From NCBI GenBank assembly GCA_902491055.1, contig CABUGI010000009.1:1-36759 (forward strand): a stretch of DNA of 36,759 nt, written 5' to 3'. Made by a program: the position numbers and the translations under genes. The stretch comes from an uncultured Collinsella sp. (lineage in GTDB: Bacteria; Actinomycetota; Coriobacteriia; Coriobacteriales; Coriobacteriaceae). This document shows, piece by piece, positions 23,033-30,615 of this stretch. Position 1 is the stretch's first letter, and the number at the start of each line of letters is the position of its first letter. Below the pieces are notes generated by a model, which saw nothing but the letters and a program-made list of their open reading frames with translations, ran no database searches and was not told the DNA's origin.

Positions 23033-23796
23033 AGATAGCAGAGGCAATTGGCGCGGCGTTCGGAACGTTCTCGCGCATCCCCGTCCCGAAATCGGCCTGG
23101 ACCGATTTCGGATCAACCCATGCGCTTGCCGCGTTTCCCCTGGTGGGCGTTGCGGAAGGCTTCCTCATGACGGCGTGGGGGCACGTGGCGAACCTGCTCG
23201 GCGTGCCCGCGACCATCGTCGCGGCCGTGCTCGTGGCGTTGCCTGTGGCGGTGACGGGAGGCATCCACCTAGACGGGCTCTGCGACACCTCCGATGCGCT
23301 TGCAAGTTGGGCCCCGCGCGAGCGAAAGCTCGAGATCATGCACGACCCGCGGGCGGGCGCCTTCGGGGTCATCGGTGTTGTCGTGTACCTTATTCTGCAG
23401 TTTTCCCTGTTCACCGCGCTGCCGCTTACGGCGGGGGCGTTCCTCGCGCTTCTGTGCTCGCTCGTGTTCTCCCGCGCGCTTTCGGGGCTCGCCGTAGAAT
23501 GCTGGCCTGCCGCGCGGGCGGACGGTATGGCCGTGGGGCTCTCGCCTGCGAAGAAGCGCGCGGCGATCGTCGTGCCGCTTTGCGCTTTCGCTGCGGCTTC
23601 GGCTGCAGGGATGGTCGCGTGCGCTCAGGCCGTCGGCGCCCTTATGGCGGTGGCGGGGCTTTTGGCGCTCGCGTGGTACCGCCATGTTGCCCTGTCCCGC
23701 TTCGGCGGGGTGACGGGTGATTTGGCCGGATGGTTTCTGCAATGGGCCGAGCTCGCGATGCTTGCCATGCTGGTGGCGGGAGGCATGCTCCTATGA
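23029..23796 (+). CDS. cobS: Adenosylcobinamide-GDP ribazoletransferase (cobalamin synthase)
   Basis: CobS joins the nucleotide loop to the corrin ring and is an integral membrane enzyme. The 255-residue protein starts VKIAEAIGAAFGTFSRIPVP and has THALAAFPLVGVAEG, the metal-binding family hallmark GGIHLDGLCDTSDAL, and IMHDPRAGAFGVIGVVVYL, followed by several hydrophobic helices. The start is GTG at 23029, overlapping the cobU stop (GTGA). It ends in an ATGA overlap with the next gene. Confidence 0.94.
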   Translation: MKIAEAIGAAFGTFSRIPVPKSAWTDFGSTHALAAFPLVGVAEGFLMTAWGHVANLLGVPATIVAAVLVALPVAVTGGIHLDGLCDTSDALASWAPRERKLEIMHDPRAGAFGVIGVVVYLILQFSLFTALPLTAGAFLALLCSLVFSRALSGLAVECWPAARADGMAVGLSPAKKRAAIVVPLCAFAAASAAGMVACAQAVGALMAVAGLLALAWYRHVALSRFGGVTGDLAGWFLQWAELAMLAMLVAGGMLL

Positions 23797-24794
23797 TTCT
23801 CGTGGTAGGTGGCGCGCATTCGGGGAAGAGGACCTTCGTGCGCGAAAAGCTCGGGTTCGCGGCGGACGATTTCGTCGACGCGGCGCAGCTTGCGGAGGGC
23901 GGCGTGCCCGCGGCTTTTGCCGGCCGTGTCGCGTACCGTGCTGAGGAACTCGTACGCGCGCTCGACGCTGACCGGGCGCTCGAGCGGCTGATCGGCTTCG
24001 ACGCAGTGATTCTGTCCTTGGTCGGCTCGGGGGTCGTCCCCATGCGTGCGGAAGACGCCCAATGGCGCGAGCGCGCGGGGCGTCTGGGATGCGCGCTCGC
24101 TGTGCACGACGACGTCGTCGTGCACATGACGTGCGGGATTCCCCAGGTCATCAAAGGAAACCTTACCGATGCGCCTCGAGGGACGCAGGGCGCGGGCGCG
24201 CCTTTGGAAGTCGTCTTCGTGCGCCATGGTGCCACGGCGGGCACGGAAGACCATCGCTACAGCGGGGCGGGCACCGACGAGCCCCTGTCGAGTGCGGGCG
24301 AGCGCGCTTTGCGCGAGCTCGCGTGCGATCGTGACGTGTTCCGTGTTATCACGAGTGGCATGGCCCGCACCGACCAGACGGCACGCATCCTCTTCCCGAA
24401 TGCGGAGCTTATGGCATGCCTCGGTCTGCGCGAGATGGATTTCGGAGACTTCGAGGGGCGATGCGCCGCCGAGCTTAAAGAGGATGCGCGCTACCGCGCC
24501 TGGGTAGACTCCTGGTGCGAGACGCGCTGCCCGCATGGCGAGGGCAAGAGCGATTTCACCCGCCGCGTCGTCGCGGCGTTTCGGGAGGCGTGCGAATCGG
24601 AGCGTGCCCAGGGGAGTGGGCGCGCCGTCTTCGTCGTTCACGCGGGTACCGTGAAAGCGCTGCTTTCCGAGCTTGCTGTCCCGAAAATGGAATACTTCGA
24701 CGTGCATACCGAGCCGGGCGGCGCATGGGCCGCCACCTGGGATGGGCGCTGCCTTCGCGACGTTCGCCCCGCTTCGGGGGGCGATGCCCGGTGA
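23793..24794 (+). CDS. Fusion of a CobU-like domain and a CobC-type histidine phosphatase
   Basis: The 333-residue protein has two parts. Residues 1-~130 resemble CobU: P-loop VVGGAHSGKRTFVRE, then SLVGSGVVPMRAEDAQWRER and HMTCGIPQVIKG, matching the C-terminal CobU block. The GMP-accepting HR motif is absent. Residues ~145-320 are a histidine phosphatase of the CobC (alpha-ribazole phosphatase) type, with VVFVRHGATAGTEDHRYSG, the ITSGMARTDQTA loop and a C-terminal VVHAGTVKALL. The phosphatase would remove phosphate from alpha-ribazole phosphate or from the cobalamin phosphate. The CobU-like part may complement the divergent CobU at 22484. It overlaps cobS and cbiB by a few bases. Confidence 0.85.
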   Translation: MILVVGGAHSGKRTFVREKLGFAADDFVDAAQLAEGGVPAAFAGRVAYRAEELVRALDADRALERLIGFDAVILSLVGSGVVPMRAEDAQWRERAGRLGCALAVHDDVVVHMTCGIPQVIKGNLTDAPRGTQGAGAPLEVVFVRHGATAGTEDHRYSGAGTDEPLSSAGERALRELACDRDVFRVITSGMARTDQTARILFPNAELMACLGLREMDFGDFEGRCAAELKEDARYRAWVDSWCETRCPHGEGKSDFTRRVVAAFREACESERAQGSGRAVFVVHAGTVKALLSELAVPKMEYFDVHTEPGGAWAATWDGRCLRDVRPASGGDAR

Positions 24795-25768
24795 TGACGA
24801 TTCTTGCCGTCGCCGCCGGGTTCGCGGCCGACCTTGCCTTCGGCGACCCGCGCTGGCTTCCCCATCCCGTCGTCGCCATGGGGCGCGCGATCACGTGGGC
24901 CGAAGGCCGCCTGCGGGGCGCATTCCCGCAAACGTCCGCGGGCACGCGCGCCGCAGGGCTTGTGCTCGCCGTGGCGCTTCCGCTTGCGTGTGGGCTTTTG
25001 ACCTGGGGAATCCTGCATCTTTGCGGCATGGTTCACCCCGGTTTGCGCTTCGTGGCCGAGGCATGGGCGAGCTATCAGATTCTCGCGGCATGCGAGCTGC
25101 GCCGCCAGAGCCTGGCCGTGGCCAGCGCGTTCTCGAAGGGCGGCCTTGTCGCGGCGCGCGAAGCCGTCGGGCTCATCGTGGGACGCGACACGTCTGTTCT
25201 CGACGAGCAGGGCGTCGCGCGCGCCGCTGTGGAAACGGTGGCGGAGAACGCGAGCGACGGCGTCATTGCGCCGCTTTTCTACCTTTTGATCGGAGGTGCA
25301 CCCTTGGGCATGGCGTACAAGGCGGTGAACACGCTCGACAGCATGGTGGGCTACAAAAACGAGCGCTACATCGACTTCGGCTGCGCCTCGGCGCGCCTCG
25401 ACGATGCGGTGAACTGGATTCCCTCGCGCTTATCGGCTCTGCTCATGATCGCCGTGTGCCCGATCGTCGGGCTCGACGCGCGCGGGGCGGCGCGCATCTG
25501 GCGCCGCGACAGGCGTCGCCATGCGAGCCCCAACTCGGCGCAGACCGAGTCAGCGTGCGCGGGCGCGCTCGGGCTGCGCCTGGCGGGACCCGCGGTGTAT
25601 TTCGGCAAGCTCGTTGAGAAACCGACGATAGGCGACGCGTCCCGCGAAATCGAGTGGGGCGACATCGCCCGGGCGACAAGGCTCATGCTCGCCGCGTCCG
25701 TATGCGCGCTCGTCGTCTTCGGTGCCGCGCGTGCGGCGGTCGTGGTCGCCGTGGGGGCGATGGCATGA
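24794..25768 (+). CDS. cbiB: Adenosylcobinamide-phosphate synthase, membrane protein
   Basis: CbiB attaches (R)-1-aminopropan-2-ol phosphate to adenosylcobyric acid. The 324-residue membrane protein shows the family start AADLAFGDPRWLPHPVVAMG (residues ~11-30), the conserved VAENASDGVIAPLFYLLIGG and YKAVNTLDSMVGYKNERY, and the LDDAVNWIPSRLSALL segment. It overlaps the preceding stop (TGATG) and the cobD start (ATGA). It uses the product of CobD, encoded next. Confidence 0.95.
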   Translation: MTILAVAAGFAADLAFGDPRWLPHPVVAMGRAITWAEGRLRGAFPQTSAGTRAAGLVLAVALPLACGLLTWGILHLCGMVHPGLRFVAEAWASYQILAACELRRQSLAVASAFSKGGLVAAREAVGLIVGRDTSVLDEQGVARAAVETVAENASDGVIAPLFYLLIGGAPLGMAYKAVNTLDSMVGYKNERYIDFGCASARLDDAVNWIPSRLSALLMIAVCPIVGLDARGAARIWRRDRRRHASPNSAQTESACAGALGLRLAGPAVYFGKLVEKPTIGDASREIEWGDIARATRLMLAASVCALVVFGAARAAVVVAVGAMA

Positions 25769-26988
25769 GGGAAGACCATGCCGCGCCCCGGGCTGCCGGG
25801 GGAATCCTGCGCGCCCGTGCGCATGGGGGTAGCACGCAATCGCTCGGCATCGCTTGCGAAGGGGACGCCTCCGACCTCATTGACTTCTCGGTGAACGTGA
25901 ATCCGGCAGGTCCCTCGCCGCGCGCCGTCGCCGCAGCTTGCAAGGCGCTTTCTCGAATCGACGCCTACCCCGATAGGGAAAGTCTCGCCCTCGTTCGCGC
26001 CCTAGCGCGCGCCCAGGGCATTCCCGAAGATACTATCGTCTGCGGCGCGGGCGCGTCCGACATCATCTGGCGGCTCGCCGCGGCGGTGCGCCCGAAACGC
26101 ATCGTCGTGTGTGCGCCGACGTTCTCTGAATATGCGGAGGCGGCATCGTACTACGGCGCATGCGTGCAGGAGTTCCCGCTCTCCGAAGCGGACGACTTCG
26201 ACGTGCCCGCCTTCTTCGCCAGCGCGATCGAGGGGCCGGGAGACGTGGCGTACCTCTGCAATCCGAACAACCCGACGGGGCGCCTCGTCGACCCCCGCGT
26301 GATCGATGCCGCGGCTTGCCGCTGCGAGCAGGTGGGCGCGCTGCTCGTCGTGGACGAGTGCTTCCTCGGATTTGCGCCCGACGCCCGCGAAAGGAGCGTG
26401 GCCGCACGCGCCGCGTGTTCGCGCCATGTGGCCGTGCTCTCCGCGTTCACCAAGCTCTACGGAATGGCGGGGTTGCGGTTGGGATATCTGATCAGCGGAA
26501 ACGCCCAACTCATCGAGGGGATTCGCCGGGCGGGGCAGGCGTGGCCCGTCTCCTCGGTCGCCGAGGCCGCGGGGATCGCCGCCCTGGAAGACGTCGAATA
26601 CGTCTCGCGCACGCGCGATGTATTGGCGGGCGAGCGAGCGTGGCTTTCCCACGAGCTCTCCTCGCTCGGGCTTTCCGTCGTGCCGTCGGATGCGAACTTC
26701 CTTTTAGTCCGCACGCCGGCGAAAGACATCCCCGAGCGCTTGTATAAACAGGGGGTTTTGGTCCGCACGTGCGACTCGTTTTCGGTACTGTCCCGTTTCT
26801 GGTGCCGCGTCGCGGTGCGCACGCGCAAGGAGAACGCCCGGCTTGCGATGGCGTTCAGCCGCGCGCTTCGGGCGGAAGGCGCATCGGGCGAAGGCGAACC
26901 CGACGAACGGGGCGGCGCTTCTTGCAGCGGCGCTATGGCGGGCGCGGATGGCCGAGGCTCGGCGAAGGAGGTCGATACCCGTGGGTAG
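25765..26988 (+). CDS. cobD: L-threonine-O-3-phosphate decarboxylase
   Basis: CobD makes aminopropanol phosphate for the corrin nucleotide loop. The 407-residue protein is a PLP-dependent class I/II aminotransferase-fold enzyme. It has HGGSTQSLG, LIDFSVNVNPAGPS, YLCNPNNPTGRL, VVDECFLGF and the PLP-lysine segment AFTKLYGMAGLRLGY (Lys230). It is some 40 residues longer than usual at the C terminus. That tail is Gly/Ala/Glu-rich, looks disordered, and overlaps the start of cbiP. The tail may be a by-product of gene overlap, not a functional domain. Confidence 0.93.
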   Translation: MREDHAAPRAAGGILRARAHGGSTQSLGIACEGDASDLIDFSVNVNPAGPSPRAVAAACKALSRIDAYPDRESLALVRALARAQGIPEDTIVCGAGASDIIWRLAAAVRPKRIVVCAPTFSEYAEAASYYGACVQEFPLSEADDFDVPAFFASAIEGPGDVAYLCNPNNPTGRLVDPRVIDAAACRCEQVGALLVVDECFLGFAPDARERSVAARAACSRHVAVLSAFTKLYGMAGLRLGYLISGNAQLIEGIRRAGQAWPVSSVAEAAGIAALEDVEYVSRTRDVLAGERAWLSHELSSLGLSVVPSDANFLLVRTPAKDIPERLYKQGVLVRTCDSFSVLSRFWCRVAVRTRKENARLAMAFSRALRAEGASGEGEPDERGGASCSGAMAGADGRGSAKEVDTRG

Positions 26989-28480
26989 GGCGAAGCCCAT
27001 CATGATCCAGGGCACCATGTCGAACGCGGGGAAGAGCCTGCTTGCGGCGGGGCTGTGCCGTGTGCTTTCGCAGGACGGCCTGCGCGTGGCTCCCTTCAAG
27101 AGCCAAAACATGGCGCTCAACAGCGGTGTCACGGCCGATGGGCTCGAGATGGGGCGCGCCCAGATCATGCAGGCCGAGGCGTGCGGCATCGCGCCCGACG
27201 TGCGCATGAACCCCATCCTGCTCAAGCCCGAAAGCGACCACCGAAGCCAGCTCATCGTGGCCGGCAAGGCGCAGGGAGCCTTCGCTGCGAGGGACTACTT
27301 CGCGCGAAAGAAGGCGCTCATGCCGCAGATTTTGGAGGCGTTCGATTCGCTCGCGGAGGAAAACGACGTCATCGTCATCGAGGGCGCCGGCAGCCCCGTC
27401 GAAATCAACCTTGCCGAAAACGACATCGTCAACATGGGGCTCGCGCGCGCCGTGTCCTCCCCCGTGCTGCTCGCGGGCGACATCGACCCAGGCGGGGTGT
27501 TTGCCCAGCTCTACGGCACGGTCGCGCTCCTTGCGCCCGAGGACCACGCGTTTTTGCGGGGGCTTGTGGTGAACAAGTTCCGCGGCGATGTGGAAATCCT
27601 GCGCCCGGGTTTGGCCCCGCTCGAGAAGATGTGCGGGGTTCCCGTCGTGGGGGTCGTGCCGTATCTTACGCTCGACCTGGACGATGAGGACTCGCTCGCG
27701 CCGCGCCTATCTGCCCGCGAGGCGCGCGGCGTCATCGACGTCGCCGTCGTGCGCCTTCCGCATCTGTCGAACTTCACCGACTTCGACCCGCTTTCGCGCG
27801 TGCCCGGCGTGGGCGTGCGCTACGTTTCCTCTACGATCGATCTGGGCCGACCCGACCTGGTGGTGCTCCCCGGCTCGAAGGCCACGCTCGACGACGCGCG
27901 CTGGCTTGCGGCTAGCGGCATCGGAGCCTGCGTACGCGCGCTTTCGGCCGCGGGCACGCCGGTGCTCGGCATATGCGGAGGCTACCAGCTTTTGGGAGAC
28001 GAGCTTTCCGACCCGCACGGCAGGGAAGGCGCTGGCACCGCGCGCGGGCTCGGGCTTATCCCTGCAAGTACGGTGTTCAAGGAGGAAAAGCACCTCGCCC
28101 AGTCGGAGCTGCGCATCACGGGCGCCCAAGACGCGTTCTCGGTGTGGAACGGCATGACGGCGCGCGGGTACGAGATTCACGACGGCGAAACGACCGTCTC
28201 CTGCGCCCCTGCGGGCACGATTGGCGGCAACCCAGAAGGCGCGGCCTGCGGAAACGTGTTCGGAACCTATCTCCACGGCCTGTTCGACGAACCGGGGGTG
28301 GCACTCGCCCTCGCGCGCTCGCTCGCGCGCATGCGCGGCCTGCCCGAGAGCGTCGTGGGTGCTGAGGGCGCGGTGTCCGCGGCCGATCACCGTGCGCGCG
28401 AGTTCGACCGCCTGGCCGACTCCGTGCGCGGGGCGCTCGACATGGAGTATGTCTACCGCATTATCGAGGAAGGCGTATGA
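26981..28480 (+). CDS. cbiP: Cobyric acid synthase
   Basis: CbiP amidates side chains b, d, e and g of adenosylcobyrinate diamide. The 499-residue protein starts with an ATPase domain (IMIQGTMSNAGKSLLAAGL, then PFKSQNMALNSGVT and VIEGAGSPVEINLAENDIVN). The C-terminal glutamine amidotransferase part has LPGSKATLDDARWL, the nucleophile VLGICGGYQLLG and the FGTYLHGLFD histidine. I chose GTG at 26981 because AAGGAGG lies at ideal spacing before it; the open frame upstream lies inside cobD. Confidence 0.95.
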   Translation: MGRAKPIMIQGTMSNAGKSLLAAGLCRVLSQDGLRVAPFKSQNMALNSGVTADGLEMGRAQIMQAEACGIAPDVRMNPILLKPESDHRSQLIVAGKAQGAFAARDYFARKKALMPQILEAFDSLAEENDVIVIEGAGSPVEINLAENDIVNMGLARAVSSPVLLAGDIDPGGVFAQLYGTVALLAPEDHAFLRGLVVNKFRGDVEILRPGLAPLEKMCGVPVVGVVPYLTLDLDDEDSLAPRLSAREARGVIDVAVVRLPHLSNFTDFDPLSRVPGVGVRYVSSTIDLGRPDLVVLPGSKATLDDARWLAASGIGACVRALSAAGTPVLGICGGYQLLGDELSDPHGREGAGTARGLGLIPASTVFKEEKHLAQSELRITGAQDAFSVWNGMTARGYEIHDGETTVSCAPAGTIGGNPEGAACGNVFGTYLHGLFDEPGVALALARSLARMRGLPESVVGAEGAVSAADHRAREFDRLADSVRGALDMEYVYRIIEEGV

Positions 28481-28992
28481 TCCACGTGTATCATGGCGAC
28501 GGCAAAGGCAAGACCACGGCGGCGATGGGCCTCGCCCTTCGCATGCTCGCCGCAGGCCGCCGCGTCGTCGTCGTGCAGTTCCTGAAAGACGGCGAAAGCG
28601 GGGAGGCGCGACTGCTCGCCGAGCATTTCGGCGTGCCCGTGTTCGCGGGGAAGGTGTCGGAAAAGTTTACCTGGTCCATGACGTCGGAAGAACTTGCCGC
28701 GACGTGCGAGCTGCACGATGGGAACCTTGCTTCCGCGCTCGCCGAGTTCGAGGGCGCGCAGGAGGGGCTGCTCGTGCTCGACGAGGCGCTCGACGCGCTT
28801 TCGAAGGGTCTTGTCGACGAGGCGCTCGTGGACCGCGCGCTCGATATGTCCGCGCGCGGCGTCGAAGTAGCGCTCACCGGGCGCGCGCCTTCCCGCAAGA
28901 TCGTGGAGAAGGCCGACTACATAACCGAGATGCGGTGCGAGAAACACCCCTACGCTCAGGGGATAGGTGCAAGGGAAGGAGTGGAGTACTAG
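28477..28992 (+). CDS. cobA: Cob(I)yrinic acid a,c-diamide adenosyltransferase (CobA/BtuR type)
   Basis: This enzyme transfers the adenosyl group of ATP to reduced corrinoids, and serves both synthesis and salvage. The 171-residue protein starts IHVYHGDGKGKTTAAMGLA with the inverted-type P-loop GDGKGKTTA, then VVVVQFLKDGESGE, LLVLDEAL and VEVALTGRAPSRKIVEKADY. It lacks the longer N terminus of enterobacterial BtuR, as is common in anaerobic Gram-positives. It overlaps cbiP by four bases. Confidence 0.93.
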   Translation: MIHVYHGDGKGKTTAAMGLALRMLAAGRRVVVVQFLKDGESGEARLLAEHFGVPVFAGKVSEKFTWSMTSEELAATCELHDGNLASALAEFEGAQEGLLVLDEALDALSKGLVDEALVDRALDMSARGVEVALTGRAPSRKIVEKADYITEMRCEKHPYAQGIGAREGVEY

Positions 28993-29634
28993 ATGGATTC
29001 CAAGGAGATGGCGCCCGGCGACATCGAGCGGCGCAGCTTCGAGATCATCACCGAAGAACTCGGCGGCCGCACGTTCCCGCCGCTTGAAGAGCCCGTCGTG
29101 AAGCGCGTCATCCACACCACTGCCGACTTCTCGTACGCCGATTCCCTCGTATTCACCCATGACGCCGCGCACCGTGCTCTCGACGCACTGCGCGCAGGGG
29201 CCACGGTGCTCACCGACACGAACATGGCGCTCGCAGGCATAAGCAAGCCCGCGCTCGCAAAGCTCGGCTGCAAGGCCGTGTGCTACATGGCCGACCCTGA
29301 TGTCGCCGCGGCTGCGCGCGCCGCGGGCACGACTCGCGCCGTTGCGAGCATGGACAAAGCTTGCGGCATCGAGGGTCCGCTCATCGTGGCCGTCGGTAAC
29401 GCCCCCACGGCACTTCTGCGCCTCGCCGAGCTCATGGACGCGGGGAAGATCGCGCCCGCGCTCGTCGTTGGGGTGCCGGTCGGGTTTGTGAACGTGGTCG
29501 AGGCGAAAGAGGAGCTACTCGCTCGACGCGTGCCGGCCATCGTCGCGAGGGGTCGCAAGGGCGGCTCGACCGTGGCGGCTGCCATTATGAACGCGCTGCT
29601 CTACCAGATCACGCGCGCAGGGGGCCCGAAGTGA
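28993..29634 (+). CDS. cbiC: Cobalt-precorrin-8 methylmutase
   Basis: CbiC shifts the C11 methyl group to C12, forming cobyrinic acid. The 213-residue product has RRSFEIITEEL, the catalytic RVIHTTADF (His41), VLTDTNMALAGI and the C-terminal GRKGGSTVAAAIMNAL. The ATG immediately follows the cobA stop (TAGATG). Confidence 0.94.
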   Translation: MDSKEMAPGDIERRSFEIITEELGGRTFPPLEEPVVKRVIHTTADFSYADSLVFTHDAAHRALDALRAGATVLTDTNMALAGISKPALAKLGCKAVCYMADPDVAAAARAAGTTRAVASMDKACGIEGPLIVAVGNAPTALLRLAELMDAGKIAPALVVGVPVGFVNVVEAKEELLARRVPAIVARGRKGGSTVAAAIMNALLYQITRAGGPK

Positions 29635-30404
29635 CGGCGCCCGCATCCGCGCCGGCGCTGCGCATCTTCGCCGGCACCACCGAGGGCCGTCTTCTGTGCG
29701 AATGGGCGAGCGGGGCGGGCATCCCCGCCCGTGCCTACGCGGCAACCGAGTACGGAGGCGAGCTTTTGGGCGAGCTTCCGGGCATCGAGGTGCATGCGGG
29801 CAGGCTCGACGAGGCCGACATGGAGCGCGAGCTTTCCGGCGCGCGCATCGTCGTCGATGCCACGCACCCCTTCGCTACGCTCGCAAGCGGCAACATCCGG
29901 GCCGCTTCGCTCGCCGTGGGTACACGATGCCTGCGCCTTGCGCGCCCGGCCGAGGTGCTGCCCAAAGGCGTCGTGCCGGTCGCGTCGATCGCCTGCGCGG
30001 CGCGCTTTCTCTCCGAGAACCCGGGTCGCGCGCTTCTCACGACGGGGAGCAAGGAGCTTGCTCCCTACACGCGCGTCGCCGATTTCGCGGAGCGCTTCTT
30101 CGTGCGTGTGCTCCCGCTGCCCGGTGCTATAACGAAGTGCATCGACGCGGGGTTTTCGCCGTCGCACGTCATCGGCATGCAGGGGCCCTTCACCCGCGAG
30201 CTCAACGAGGCGATGCTTCGGCAGGTGGGCGCCCAGTGGCTTGTGACCAAGGACTCGGGAACCGTAGGCGGCACGGCCGAGAAGATCGCCTCCGCGCGCG
30301 ACGTGGGAGCGCGCTGTATCGTGGTCGCCCGTCCCGCCGAGGGAGGCGGGGCCCTTTCGCTTAGGGAAGTGGAAGACGCGCTCTTACGGGAGTTCGCGCG
30401 CTAG
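29631..30404 (+). CDS. cbiJ: Cobalt-precorrin-6A reductase
   Basis: CbiJ reduces cobalt-precorrin-6A with NADH or NADPH. The 257-residue product has IFAGTTEGRLLCEWA near the N terminus, VVDATHPFATLASGNIR, a LLTTGSKEL segment and the C-terminal VTKDSGTVGGTAEKI. The start is GTG at 29631 overlapping the cbiC stop. It is the last intact gene of the cobalamin operon; I see no clear terminator after it. A transposase remnant begins about 40 bases downstream. Confidence 0.93.
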   Translation: MTAPASAPALRIFAGTTEGRLLCEWASGAGIPARAYAATEYGGELLGELPGIEVHAGRLDEADMERELSGARIVVDATHPFATLASGNIRAASLAVGTRCLRLARPAEVLPKGVVPVASIACAARFLSENPGRALLTTGSKELAPYTRVADFAERFFVRVLPLPGAITKCIDAGFSPSHVIGMQGPFTRELNEAMLRQVGAQWLVTKDSGTVGGTAEKIASARDVGARCIVVARPAEGGGALSLREVEDALLREFAR

Positions 30405-30447
30405 GCGCTCGCCGCGCATGCGTGCCCTCCCGCCTGCGAGGAGGAGC

Positions 30448-30546
30448 GCCCCGAGCAAGCTCGACCCGTACAAGCCTGTCATCCGCCAATCGCTCGAGGA
30501 CGACGCACGGAACTGGCGCAAGCAGCCCTTCAATAAGTTGCGGTGA
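30448..30546 (+). pseudogene. IS21-family transposase (IstA) remnant
   Basis: The plus-strand frame reads SKLDPYKPVIRQSLEDD, then ARNWRKQ, matching the segment after the helix-turn-helix of IS21-type IstA proteins (typical: SKLxPYKxxIxxxLExD...RKQRHTA). Both the DNA-binding start and the whole DDE core are absent. The frame leaves the homology after RKQ and runs into the left arm of a long palindrome, ending at TGA 30544-30546. It marks the right edge of the cobalamin block. Confidence 0.68.
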
Positions 30547-30607
30547 AATAGCGTCTGTTTTTGCTGCTAAATAGCATATTCAGTCCCTAATTCACCGCAA
30601 CTTGTTG
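30531..30607. repeat. 77-bp long imperfect palindrome (MITE- or hairpin-like element)
   Basis: CAATAAGTTGCGGTGAA (30531-30547) is complementary to TTCACCGCAACTTGTTG (30591-30607) with one wobble position. Pairing continues inward to 30557 and 30581 with three further mismatches, and the centre holds GCTAAATAGC. No T-run follows on either side, so it is not a standard terminator for the minus-strand permease gene that ends at 30616. It could be a miniature inverted-repeat element or a dispersed intergenic palindrome. Confidence 0.75.
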
Positions 30608-30615
30608 GTGGTGGC

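Noticed and set aside
8442..30607. A simple composite transposon carrying the cobalamin genes
   Set aside because: The two border remnants belong to different families (IS3 and IS21), are in opposite orientations and are truncated, so they cannot be paired ends of one element.
30531..30607. Ordinary bidirectional terminator for cbiJ and the ABC permease
   Set aside because: The stem is far longer than typical and has no T-run on either strand.
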